Positions 49,760 through 59,300 of a DNA stretch of 64,000 nucleotides are shown here, piece by piece. The DNA is from Halomonas litopenaei. GTDB lineage: Bacteria > Pseudomonadota > Gammaproteobacteria > Pseudomonadales > Halomonadaceae. The notes under the pieces are model-generated. The model searched no databases, was not told the DNA's origin, and saw only the letters and a program-made list of their open reading frames with translations. The DNA is taken from positions 1 to 64,000 of the forward strand of contig NZ_JAEKJT010000001.1 of the NCBI RefSeq assembly GCF_017303055.1. The letters are read 5' to 3'. Each line of letters begins with the position of its first letter. Positions within the stretch are counted from its first letter, which is position 1. The position numbers and the translations under genes are program-made.

Positions 49760-51753
49760 GTGATGAGCTTAAGCGCCTCGAACGGGCTCTGTCATCGGCA
49801 CCCGCGCCAGAGGCGGAGGTGAAGTCCGGGCATTTGAAGGCGGCGCTTGATCGGTTCGATCAATGTCAGGCCACCGACCAAGAGTCCAGGGACGAGCCAC
49901 GTCTCTCGGGGGAAGGTCGCGACGACACCAGGTCGCGGCCACGTTTCCCCCGGAGGGATACCCCTATGAATCGATCAAGCACACATCGACCCTTGCACCG
50001 TCGACCATCGGTGGCTGCCGCCGCCTCGCTGGCGGCGCTGTCACTGGGGCTTTACCTGCTGTGGCCCCAGGGCCAGGACGTCGACGTCGTGACGGGGTCC
50101 GAGCCGAGCCAGGATGCCGAGATGGTCGTCGCGCCACCTCGAACGGCCAGCAAGTCCGAGGCCGCCCTTGAGTCGACCGAGCGTGGACGTCTGGCTTCTT
50201 CACCATCGGCGTCGCTCTCTCCTGCGACATCGACATCGACATCGACATCGACGGCGATGCGCGGCCTGATGCCGAGTCAGGAGGTCGCTCGGATAGCGGC
50301 CGTGCCGAGCCCGGGGCCTTCGGCCCGGGTGTCTACCGTCACCACGGAAGCCTATCCCGAGTTCGATGCCTCAAGCCTCAGGGTGACCGCCGAGGCGCCG
50401 GTGTCGACCTTTTCGGTGGACGTGGACACGGCGAGCTACGCGGTGGTGCGCTCGTCGCTGATGCAGGGACAGTTGCCGCCGCCCCAGGCGGTGCGCATCG
50501 AGGAGATGATCAATTACTTCAGCTACGACTACCCGCAGCCTGACGCAGAGGCCTTTCTCCCGATCGTTGACGTCTTTGCCTCGCCATGGAACTCCGGGCG
50601 CCAACTGGTACGAGTAGCGCTTCAGGGCAGGGCGGCCACGCCAGGCCCCCGCCCGCCGGTCAATCTGGTGTTGCTGATCGATACGTCTGGCTCGATGCAC
50701 TCGCCGGATAAGCTGCCCTTGCTCAAGCGATCCATGGCGCTTCTGTTGGGTGAACTGGAAGACGACGACGAGATCGCCATCGTCACCTACGCTGGCAGCG
50801 CCGGTATAGCACTGAAGCCGACCAGGGTCGCCCAGCGTGATGACATCATCAGCGCACTGGAGCGTCTGACGTCGGGTGGTGGCACCGCCGGTGAGGCGGG
50901 TTTGCGTCAGGCCTACCGAGTGGCGAGGCGGATGAGCGGCGAAGGCGAGACGACCCGAGTGGTGCTGGCCACCGATGGCGATTTCAATCTGGGCATCAGC
51001 GACCCCGAAGCGCTGGAGCGCTTTATCGCCGACCAGCGCGACGATGGCGCCTACCTGTCGGTGTTGGGCTTCGGGCGCGGCAATCTTGACGATGCCGTGA
51101 TGCAGTCCCTTGCCCAGCATGGCAACGGCCAGGCGGCCTACATCGACAGCTTGGCCGAGGCGCAGAAGGTGCTGGTAGATCAACTGTCGGCATCGCTTGA
51201 GCCCATCGCCAATGACGTCAAGGTGCGTGTCGAGTTCAATCCGGCGCGGGTGCAGGAGTACCGCTTGATCGGCTATGAAACCCGGGGGCTGAGGCCTGAG
51301 GACTTCCGCAATGACCGGGTAGATGCCGGCGATATAGGCGCAGGGCACCAGGTCACCGCACTTTACGAGATCACCCCGGTGGGGTCCCATGCCGCCATGA
51401 GCGAACCGCGGCGCTACGCCAAGGAGGATCACAGCCCGGCGGGTCCCTACAGCGACGAGCTCGGCCATTTGGCGCTTCGCTACAAGGTGCCGGGGGGCGA
51501 TCGCAGCCGTCTGATCGAGATGCCGATCAAGGCGCCGACGGGAGCAGCCTGGCAGCTGCCCGATAGCGAAGCGTCCTTCGCCGCCGCCATCGCTGGCTTT
51601 GGCCAGTTACTCAGTGATGACCGTTATCTCGGTGACTGGGGCTGGGACGATGCCATCGCTCTGGCGGAGGGCAACAGGGGCGAAGATCGCTTTGGCTATC
51701 GTGCCGAGGCAGTACGCCTGATGCGACTGGCCAGAGACCTGTCGGAGCGCTGA
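49756..51753 (+). CDS. Membrane-anchored von Willebrand factor A protein (YfbK-like), possible anti-sigma fusion
   Basis: The 665-residue protein starts with a polar, presumably cytoplasmic region (1-83), a single membrane segment (84-104), a Ser/Thr/Pro-rich linker, and then a conserved FSVDVDTASYAVVRSSL block near 218, a VWA domain with the MIDAS motif DTSGS at 309-313, and a C-terminal YfbK-type domain ending near residue 660. The N-terminus (DELKRLERALSSAPAPEAEV) is of the kind found after ECF sigma genes and may bind the sigma factor. A (GACATC)4 hexamer repeat at 50226-50249 encodes a Ser-Thr run in the linker. A second ribosome site and ATG at 49966 could give a shorter form. Function unknown. 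Confidence 0.9.
   Translation: MSDELKRLERALSSAPAPEAEVKSGHLKAALDRFDQCQATDQESRDEPRLSGEGRDDTRSRPRFPRRDTPMNRSSTHRPLHRRPSVAAAASLAALSLGLYLLWPQGQDVDVVTGSEPSQDAEMVVAPPRTASKSEAALESTERGRLASSPSASLSPATSTSTSTSTAMRGLMPSQEVARIAAVPSPGPSARVSTVTTEAYPEFDASSLRVTAEAPVSTFSVDVDTASYAVVRSSLMQGQLPPPQAVRIEEMINYFSYDYPQPDAEAFLPIVDVFASPWNSGRQLVRVALQGRAATPGPRPPVNLVLLIDTSGSMHSPDKLPLLKRSMALLLGELEDDDEIAIVTYAGSAGIALKPTRVAQRDDIISALERLTSGGGTAGEAGLRQAYRVARRMSGEGETTRVVLATDGDFNLGISDPEALERFIADQRDDGAYLSVLGFGRGNLDDAVMQSLAQHGNGQAAYIDSLAEAQKVLVDQLSASLEPIANDVKVRVEFNPARVQEYRLIGYETRGLRPEDFRNDRVDAGDIGAGHQVTALYEITPVGSHAAMSEPRRYAKEDHSPAGPYSDELGHLALRYKVPGGDRSRLIEMPIKAPTGAAWQLPDSEASFAAAIAGFGQLLSDDRYLGDWGWDDAIALAEGNRGEDRFGYRAEAVRLMRLARDLSER
50226..50249. 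repeat. Hexanucleotide repeat (GACATC)x4 inside the VWA gene
   Basis: Four perfect GACATC units encode a Thr-Ser-Thr-Ser run in the linker after the membrane segment. Changes in copy number would keep the frame and only alter linker length. Confidence 0.9.
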
Positions 51754-51804
51754 GGTTTTACGCTACGCTTGGATGTATCACAACTTTCTTGTTCAGGAGG
51801 GGGC

Positions 51805-52821
51805 ATGGCCAAGGCGTTGGGGCGACGGCGTGTAAATGCGGCCATGGCGTCCATCATCAGCGCTCTTCTCGATGAGGCGCGCCAGGCCTACCCGCGTATT
51901 CGCCAACCCCATGAGCCGGAAGGGCTTCACGATTTCCGGGTGGCCCTGCGTCGCCTACGCTCCTTGCTCAAGGATTTCCGCTCACAGCCCGGCGTGGCTG
52001 TCGATAAAGAGCTCTATCGACAGCTGACAGCGCTGGCGCGTGCGACCAACGACGCGCGTGACAGCGAGGTCATGCTGGCTTGGCTGGACGAACAGGTGGC
52101 GACCAGTGGAGCCGCTGAGCGGGGCGCACTCGGTTGGTGGCGTGAGCGCCTGGCGCCTCAGGTCGACAGGCATTACGCCAGGCTGGATGCGCCGATCGCG
52201 AGCTTCCCTATGCTCGATGCCAAGCTGCGCGAGGCGGCCAATCGAGCGCGGGGTAAACGGGCGGCACTGGGCACCAGCGCCAAGCGGAAGTCGACGCGCA
52301 AGCAGGATGTGCGTGAAGCCCCCCGTTTTGGGGTTGCCAGTGCTGAGGTCCTGGAGCGCCTGCGAGACCAGTGGCTGGCGGAGCTTGCCCAGGTGCGCGT
52401 TGGCGCTGAAGAGGAAGCGCTGCATCGTCCGCGTATCACCGGCAAGCGATTGCGCTATCTGCTGAAACCCTGGCGAGAACAGGGCAGTGCTTTTGTTGAA
52501 CTGGAAGAGGAGATGAAGCGCTTTCAGGATGCCTTCGGCGATCTCCACGATGACCTGGTGCGGGCAGATGCCCTGACGGCCGCAGCACTGCGACACGCCG
52601 AAGATGAAACATTAGACCGACTGGCAAGTGCTGTGACGGATGCGCCACTGCGGGCTAGCGCTCCCCGCCATCTGCGCGGATTTATGCTGTTGCATGGACG
52701 CCAGCAAGAGCAGACTGAGGTGCATTTGACCCGTGTCATGACCCTGTGTCGCAAGCCGCAGCTTGAACGTCTGGCGACCAGGTTCGAAGAAGCCGCTCAG
52801 CAGATGAGGGCATCGTCCTGA
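51805..52821 (+). CDS. CHAD-domain protein
   Basis: The 338-residue helical protein has the CHAD pattern of conserved His and basic residues: EPEGLHDFRVALRRLRSLLK near residue 40, an ATNDARDSEV segment, HRPRITGKRLRYLLKPW near residue 215 and FQDAFGDLHDDLV near residue 248. CHAD domains bind polyphosphate. AGGAGG lies 3-4 bases before GGGC-ATG. It follows the VWA gene by 51 bases and may share its transcript. The 3' end, including the stop, is partly duplicated just downstream (GCATCGTCCTGAC, then GCATCGTTCTGAC). Confidence 0.9.
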   Translation: MAKALGRRRVNAAMASIISALLDEARQAYPRIRQPHEPEGLHDFRVALRRLRSLLKDFRSQPGVAVDKELYRQLTALARATNDARDSEVMLAWLDEQVATSGAAERGALGWWRERLAPQVDRHYARLDAPIASFPMLDAKLREAANRARGKRAALGTSAKRKSTRKQDVREAPRFGVASAEVLERLRDQWLAELAQVRVGAEEEALHRPRITGKRLRYLLKPWREQGSAFVELEEEMKRFQDAFGDLHDDLVRADALTAAALRHAEDETLDRLASAVTDAPLRASAPRHLRGFMLLHGRQQEQTEVHLTRVMTLCRKPQLERLATRFEEAAQQMRASS

Positions 52822-52860
52822 CCTCAGCATCGTTCTGACGGCTGCAATGGCCTGACAGTA

Positions 52861-53595
52861 CTACTGCAGACGCTGGGACACTTCCCTCCACAGGCCAGCG
52901 TAAGCGTGAGCAGCCGGGCTTGCTGGGGCAAAGTGACGGATCGGGGCACGCTCAAGCCCCATGCGCTCGACCGCACTTGCCGCCGGAATCACCGTCGACA
53001 GTCGCAGTGGCCAGCGCTTGTCGAAGCTATCGATGACCTCCCGATGCAGGCTTCTGCGCCGGTCCGCCAGGGTCAGGAAGGGCCATAGTGGGCAGGTAAG
53101 ATGGCGATCATCGAGGAATGTCTCGAGCTGCTCAAGGGTGCGCAGAGAAAGGGTCGACGGCACGACCGGCACCAGTAAGGCATCGACACTGGTGAACATG
53201 TTTTCCGACATGTGCGAAAGGGTAGGCGGGCAGTCGAGGATGACCAGGTCGTATTCGTCTCTTACCCGAGCCAGTATCTGGCGTAGGTGGCTGGTCCCCT
53301 GATGCTCCAGCAGGTGGTCCATTTCCCTCGAGTCCAGCGATGCCGGGAGCACATCGAGACCGTCCACATTGGTCGCGCGAATGACCTTGTTGAAAGCGGC
53401 CTTGCCTTTGACCAGCTTCTCGACGCCACCGCGAATCTTTGGCTTCACCTTGAGATAGAAGGTGGTGGCCGCCTGAGGATCCAGGTCCCACAGCAGCACG
53501 CGCAGGCCTGATCCAGCGGCTTCACTGGCGAGATTGACGGCGGACGCGGTCTTGCCTACGCCGCCTTTGATGCTGTAGAGCGACAGCATTCGCAT
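52861..53595 (-). CDS. ParA-family ATPase, orphan
   Basis: The 244-residue protein has the deviant Walker A motif KGGVGKT at 10-16, the Walker A' LLWDLDPQA near 34-42 and the Walker B LVILDCPPTL near 116. This is the ParA/Soj/MinD fold used to position DNA or protein complexes on the nucleoid or membrane. No ParB or centromere repeats are adjacent. The closest known types are chromosomal orphan ParA proteins that position other cargo. The start at 53595 has no clear ribosome site; an ATG two codons later is equally possible. It converges with the CHAD gene, 39 bases apart. Confidence 0.9.
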   Translation of the reverse strand: MRMLSLYSIKGGVGKTASAVNLASEAAGSGLRVLLWDLDPQAATTFYLKVKPKIRGGVEKLVKGKAAFNKVIRATNVDGLDVLPASLDSREMDHLLEHQGTSHLRQILARVRDEYDLVILDCPPTLSHMSENMFTSVDALLVPVVPSTLSLRTLEQLETFLDDRHLTCPLWPFLTLADRRRSLHREVIDSFDKRWPLRLSTVIPAASAVERMGLERAPIRHFAPASPAAHAYAGLWREVSQRLQ

Positions 53596-53882
53596 CGCCG
53601 ATTATCCCTGATAATTGATGACGTTATCGAAGGACTCTAACACAGCTTTAGCAGCTTCGCTGTGTCAAGGAACGGAGGTTGAGTCTTCCGTCAGCAACGC
53701 GCAGATTGCACGGCCGAGTCGTTGTAGGATAAGCCCATGTCGGGCTGGCCAAAGGCTGGCGCTCGCTAGAGGTAGACGTTGGGACCAGGTTGAAGGCGGA
53801 GCAGAGGAAGCGGGGCAGAGGGAGGCAGAAAGAGTCGGTCAGGGACAGCGTGGCAAGAAAATGCCAGGCAAGGACCACCAGG

Positions 53883-54176
53883 CTAGCGCTGGATCAGGCG
53901 TCTGACCCGCTGCACGGCCAGCGCGGTCACGACCAGCTTGCGTCCCCAGCGTGTCAGTCGACCTGGGTGGCGCAGAACCGGAATGAGCGCGGCACCAGCC
54001 CCAAGCAACACCGGGGTGCGGTAGCGGCTCACGGCCTGCCAACCAGCGTCGATGCGTTGGCCGGCCTGCTGGTAGCGGTGGGCGGCCAGCAGAATGTCCA
54101 GCCGCTGCTGCTCGATAGTGGCTTCGAGCGCTGCCTTGCGCTGCGCTCGAGTGGCAGAAGGTTGATCACGGTTCAT
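53883..54176 (-). CDS. YqjK-like small protein
   Basis: The 97-residue protein has a charged helical first half (ATRAQRKAALEATIEQQRLD) and a hydrophobic stretch near residues 53-68, followed by a basic tail. Size, position and character match YqjK, the third gene of the yqjDEK operon in enterobacteria. Its ATG overlaps the YqjE stop by four bases. Role unknown, probably stress-related at the membrane. Confidence 0.75.
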   Translation of the reverse strand: MNRDQPSATRAQRKAALEATIEQQRLDILLAAHRYQQAGQRIDAGWQAVSRYRTPVLLGAGAALIPVLRHPGRLTRWGRKLVVTALAVQRVRRLIQR

Positions 54177-54604
54177 GCCGAGGGCCCTCGCATATCCCGA
54201 TGCGCGCCAGGATCGTCGTTGAGCGATGACTCTGCCAGTTCGCGATCCAGCGCCAGGTGTTTCAAGGTGCTGACCAGCAGGGTGCGCTGGCGTGCCATGC
54301 GCATGGCCACCAGGGCCATGCCCACTCCCGACAGCAGCAGGACGGCCGCACTGACGGCGATGGCGGTCAGCCGATACGAATCCCAGAAGACAATAATCAC
54401 GAACGCCGTCAGGGTCGCGATGCCCAGCATCAGCAGTACCATGCTGAGGCCCAGCAGCAGTGCCATGGTGACCAGTCTGGCGCGTTCTTCTTCCAGCTCA
54501 AGCACGGCGAGACGCAGACGCGTCTCGCCGGTGGCGATCAGGCTGGAAAGGACACGCTTCCCTGCGCCGAACAGTCGCTGTGCCGGTCCTTGGCTGTCAG
54601 ACAT
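54173..54604 (-). CDS. YqjE-like inner-membrane protein (holin-like superfamily III)
   Basis: The 143-residue protein has an amphipathic start (GAGKRVLSSLIATGETRLRL), two adjacent membrane segments (about 48-70 and 78-98) and a charged C-terminus. This is the Phage_holin_3_6/YqjE pattern. Its ATG overlaps the stop of the DUF883 gene by one base (TGATG). It forms an operon with the genes on both sides. Confidence 0.85.
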   Translation of the reverse strand: MSDSQGPAQRLFGAGKRVLSSLIATGETRLRLAVLELEEERARLVTMALLLGLSMVLLMLGIATLTAFVIIVFWDSYRLTAIAVSAAVLLLSGVGMALVAMRMARQRTLLVSTLKHLALDRELAESSLNDDPGAHRDMRGPSA

Positions 54605-54987
54605 CAGCGACGCCCGAGCAGCATGCCGATCACGACGCCAGCGGCGGCGCCGATACCGATGCTCTTCCACGGGTTGTCGTGGACATAGCGGTCGCAGGCA
54701 TCCACTTGCTCGGTCACGCTGTCACGGGTCTGGCGATAGACTCGCTCACCGGTGGCCTCGAGACGAGCGCGGGTATCCTTGAGGCGCGCTTCGGCCTTGC
54801 TGCGCCATTCCTTCACCGCTTCACTGGAGTCATCGGCGGTGGCGCTGAGCAGATCCTCCAGTGTGGTGGACAGCTGCTTCAGGTCTGCGCGCAGCTGCTC
54901 CGTGGAGGCGCTTGAAGAAGCGGCTTCGGCGGCATCGGCTTTGGCGTTGGTCTTGCTGGTGGTGCTGGAGCTTCGTGTAGCCATCAT
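54604..54987 (-). CDS. DUF883 protein (ElaB/YqjD/YgaM family)
   Basis: The 127-residue protein has a Ser/Thr/Ala-rich N-terminus, a long helix (31-100) and a single C-terminal membrane segment with GIGAAAGVVIGMLLGRR, preceded by the NPWKS motif. These are the marks of ElaB/YqjD proteins, which are C-tail anchored and bind ribosomes in stationary phase in E. coli. Two adjacent ATG codons exist; the second (54984) has better spacing to AAGGA. It is the first gene of the yqjDEK-like operon. Confidence 0.9.
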   Translation of the reverse strand: MMATRSSSTTSKTNAKADAAEAASSSASTEQLRADLKQLSTTLEDLLSATADDSSEAVKEWRSKAEARLKDTRARLEATGERVYRQTRDSVTEQVDACDRYVHDNPWKSIGIGAAAGVVIGMLLGRR

Positions 54988-55136
54988 GTCTTCCTTTGAC
55001 GTGGGTGGACAGACGCTGAAGAGGCATCAGCCATCTTCTTTATGCTCGCATTAGAGTAGCAGGTGCCGCAATGGCCTTGGCGCCTGGCAAGGCGGCTCGC
55101 CAGGGCGCCGGACCTGCGACTCACGCTAGCACCTTA

Positions 55137-56237
55137 TCAGGGACTGAAGCTTCCCGCTGAAAACAGCGGGTTCAAGCTGAAGCCAATCCCCAAGCGGTTG
55201 GTACGCTCATCATAGTCGATCAGGCTTTCGCCGTAGCCGTAGTAGTACTGCAGGTGGCCACGCACCTTGCCGAACAGCGGCCAGGAGTAATCCAGCTGGC
55301 TGCCGTAGTTACCTTCGTCAGGGTTGCCCCTCATCATCAGGCTAGCTTCATGGGTTCCGAACATTTGCCGCGCCACGGTGATATCGGCGTAGCCCATGTA
55401 GTCCTCGATGTCTGGGTTGTCATCGTCGTTATCGTCTTCCGGCACGCGCCAGTAGGGTGCGACGGCCACTGCCCACTCGTCGTTGACCCAGGCGGTGGTG
55501 CCGATGACGCGGTTCCAGCTGCGCGACAGCGGATCGGAGCGGCCGTTGGACTGGTGGTTGAGGGAAATACGGTTGCTGACGTTGGTCCAGCCCCAGAGCT
55601 TGTAGTCGTTCTGGAATTCGAGGAAGAACTCCGGCTCGTAGTTGGTCTCACGGAAGGGCGATGACTCATCACCGTTGTAGGCCTGCCACCAGCTCTTCTG
55701 GGTGTAGGCGAAATACAGATCGCCATTGTCGAACACGAGATCTTCCGCCAGGTTGAACTTGGCACTGAACTGGAACTTCAGTTCGGTGTTGTCCATGTTC
55801 GGGTCGTCGTCGTCCGCGCGGAATGCATCCTCGTTGGGGCTGCTGTTGTAGGTCACCGGCAAGATGTAGTTGCGGCGGTGGGTGGTGATCGCGAAGGGGT
55901 TGCTCGCGGACTCACGTTCCAGCAGGCGACGCTGTTCAACCGTCTCTTCAATAGGTTTGCCGGACGCCTGGGCGACGATTTCTTCAGAGGCTGGCAAGCC
56001 AGTGGTATCCGGAGCCTCACCGGCCGTGCCCGTCAGGGCCTGGGCGGTCTCCTGCTGGGCTTCATCGTCGTTGAGCTCGCTTTCCAGCCTGGCAAGTTCG
56101 GCCTTGAGCGCTTCAACGCGGGCTTCCTTGGCCGAGCGTTCTGCCTCAGTCAGGCTTGCCGCCTGGGCCGACTGCCCAGCGATGGCAAGCACCAGCAGGG
56201 TGGGTAGCAAGGATAAATGGAGGGCGGGGCGGCTCAT
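55137..56237 (-). CDS. pldA: Outer-membrane phospholipase A
   Basis: The 366-residue protein has a signal peptide (to about residue 26), an Ala/Glu-rich coiled-coil segment (28-60) not present in E. coli PldA, and a beta-barrel domain from about 110 to the end. The catalytic triad is visible: His228 and Ser230 in NHQSNGRSD and Asn242 in SRSWNR, with the same Ser-to-Asn spacing of 12 as in E. coli. It hydrolyses phospholipids that have reached the outer leaflet. The start at 56237 gives the shortest proper signal; ribosome site is weak. It is divergent from the MscK gene. Confidence 0.93.
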   Translation of the reverse strand: MSRPALHLSLLPTLLVLAIAGQSAQAASLTEAERSAKEARVEALKAELARLESELNDDEAQQETAQALTGTAGEAPDTTGLPASEEIVAQASGKPIEETVEQRRLLERESASNPFAITTHRRNYILPVTYNSSPNEDAFRADDDDPNMDNTELKFQFSAKFNLAEDLVFDNGDLYFAYTQKSWWQAYNGDESSPFRETNYEPEFFLEFQNDYKLWGWTNVSNRISLNHQSNGRSDPLSRSWNRVIGTTAWVNDEWAVAVAPYWRVPEDDNDDDNPDIEDYMGYADITVARQMFGTHEASLMMRGNPDEGNYGSQLDYSWPLFGKVRGHLQYYYGYGESLIDYDERTNRLGIGFSLNPLFSAGSFSP

Positions 56238-56388
56238 AGGATGATCCAATGGACAGGTTGAGGCGTTGTTCTACCATGGCGGCAGCACGAGTCAACTTCA
56301 TGAAAGAATCTTGCACTGGATTGCCATACTGACACACTGGGTTGAAAATCGCGCCTTTCACCCCGTTGCGACAGGAAATTTCCTTAAG

Positions 56389-59300
56389 ATGCCAAGCCCT
56401 CGTTCCGCGCTGTTTGTGCTGCTGTCCTGCTTGCTCTGCCTGGCGCTTGCGGCCTTTCCGGTGGCCGCTCAGGAAGCTCCCGACAGGGGTCTTCCCGATA
56501 AGCAGGAGCTGCAGTCCCGCCTGGACGAGCGTATCGCCAATGCCAGTGATCCCCCCAGTGCTGCGGCGCAACAGGATATCGATGCGTTGACCTCGGCGAT
56601 TGACTCCCTGGAGAAGCTTGAGGACGTCAAGCGAGACATGGCGAGTCTCGAGCGACGCCTGGAGGAGGCCCCCGAACGTCTGGCGGCGCTGGAGCAGGCG
56701 TTGCGCCAGCGAGAGGAAGATGAGTCCCATGACCTGTCGGAGCTGGAAGGGCTGCAGATACCTGCCGTGGAGCAGCGTCTGAGTGATGCAGCGCGGGTGC
56801 TTCAGTCGACCCAGGACACGCTCACCAGCGTGCAGAGTCAGCTGTTGGGTGCCCAGACGCTTCCGGAGCGCGCGCAACAGGCCATCACGGAGGCCAACCA
56901 GGCCATGGACGATGCGCGTCTGTCGCTGGAGGAGCTGAACCGTCGTGATCTACCGGACGATGCTCCACAGCGCCTGGCGGCGAGAGCCCAGCAGGCACTG
57001 GCCGACGCACAGCTGGATTTTCATCAGCGTCAGTTGACGACCAACACGCGGATGCGCGAAGTGCTGCAGCAGCGCCTGGAGCTGCTCGAACTGGAAGCCG
57101 CCAGCGAGGAAGCCTGGGTGTCCGCGCTACAGGGACGACTCGATCAGCTGCGTCGCGAGCAGACCGAGCGAGCGATTGCCGATGCGGTGCGTGACGAGCC
57201 TGAGGCAGTGTCGCAGCATCCGGTTATTCAGGCGGCCCAGGTCACCAATCGGGAGCTGTCGAGGGACTTGCTCAATGCGACGTCCCGGGCCAATGATCTG
57301 GTGCGGGATGGGCTCGAAGTCAGGCGTCAGCTTGAAAGGGTGCGTCGCCTGCAGCAGGGGCTCAGTCAGAACATCGAAGCCGTGCGCGGCAGTATTCTGC
57401 TGTCTCGCATTCTCCGCGAGCAGCGTCAGTCACTGCCCGAAGTGCAGCCGCGCCCCGGGCTTCGTGATGAGATTGCCGATGTGCGCCTAGCCCAGTTCGA
57501 GCTGGATAGCGAGCGAGAGGCACTGCGATCCCCCGAGAGCATGGCACGCAAGGCGCTTGACGAGGCTGCTGTAGACAAGCCGGAGCCCCTGGTTCAGCCC
57601 CTTGTGCAGCTGCTGGACTCCCGTCGGGAGCTGATCAACCAGCTGGAACCCACCTACGGTCAAATCCTGAGTGCGGCCATCGACCTGCAGCTCAACCAGC
57701 AACAGCTGCTGGATATCAGTGCTGAGCTGCGCTCGAGTATCGACGAACAGCTGTTCTGGGTCGCCAACGCCCGCCCCATCGACCTGGGGTGGATGATGAA
57801 GATTCCCCAGAACTTGCTGATGGAGTGGCGCGAGGGGGAATGGCGGCAGGTGCTGCCGACACACTGGCAGTGGCCCGGACCTGGGGGATGGATAGCGGCG
57901 CCGGTGCTGCTGGTCGTGGCACTGCTGCTGTTGCTGCGCCGGGCCATTCTGCGCAGGCTAGGCGAAATTCATGAACAGATCGGCCGCCTGCGCTTCGATA
58001 GCCAGCTGCACACGCCGAGGGCGATTGCCCTCAACGCCTTGATTGCCGCGCCGGGGCCACTGTGCCTGGTGGCGTTTGGGCTGCTGCTGACGCTGGGCGG
58101 GTCTGAGGTGGCGGTGGATATCGGTCACTCCGTACTGCAGCTGTCGCTGGCCTGGGGCGTGGTGGCCTGGTCGCGCCGTCTGCTGGTGAACGACGGGGTC
58201 GCGACCCGGCATTTCCATTGGCCGGTCAAGTACGCCGCCAAGCTGCGCTGGTGGATGCTGTGGCTGGGGGTGAGCTTGGCCCCGGTGCTGCTGATTGCTC
58301 CCCACGCCCGGGATGCCGCGCTGACCTTCAATCAGCGTCCGCTGGGGCTCGGGTTACTGCTGGTGGGGCTGCTCGGCATGAGCGTGGCCCTGTCCAAGCT
58401 GATCCTGGCGCATACGCCATTCTTCGGGGTCAAGCTGTTCCGGTTGGTGCTCGGGCTTGCCCTGGCGTTGGTGCCGATTGCGCTGGCTGGGGCGGTGCTC
58501 TACGGCTACGTCTACTCTTCGCTCAGCTTGATCAGCCGTTTCGTGATCTCCCTGTATCTGCTCGGTGTGTGGATACTGGTCGAGGCGACCGTGGTCCGCG
58601 GCTTGGCCGTGGCGGCCAGGCGGCTGGCGTACCGCCGCGCCTTGGCGCGGCGGCGGGCCTTGAGCCAGGATGACAGCGGCCTGGATATCGTCGAGGAACC
58701 ACCGCTCGACATGGAACAGGTCAACCAGCAATCGCTGCGGCTGTCCAAGCTGCTGTTGACCATCGGCTTCGCCGCCATGCTGTATGTGGTGTGGGCTGAC
58801 TTTCTGGCGGTCATCGGGTATCTCGATAATGTCACCCTGGTCGAGGGTGCCATGGGCGAAGGCGGCGAGGCGCTGGAGGACAACCTCAGCGTGGGCGACG
58901 TGCTGGTCGCGCTGTTTATCGCCGGTATTACCATGATGCTGGCACGCAACCTGCCGGGTCTGCTCGAGGTGATGGTGCTGTCGCGGCTGGAACTGAAGCA
59001 GGGCAGTGCCTATGCCATCAGTTCGCTGTTGTCCTACGTGATTGTCGGTACCGGCTCGGTGATGACGCTGGGTGCCCTCGGCGTGTCCTGGTCCAAGCTG
59101 CAGTGGCTGGTGGCTGCGCTTGGTGTGGGTCTTGGTTTCGGTCTGCAGGAGATCTTTGCCAACTTTATCTCGGGCCTGATCATCCTGTTTGAACGCCCGG
59201 TACGTATCGGCGACACCATTACGTTGGGGAACCTGACGGGTACCGTCAGTCGTATTCGCATCCGTGCGACCACGGTGACGGACTTTGATCGCAAGGAAAT

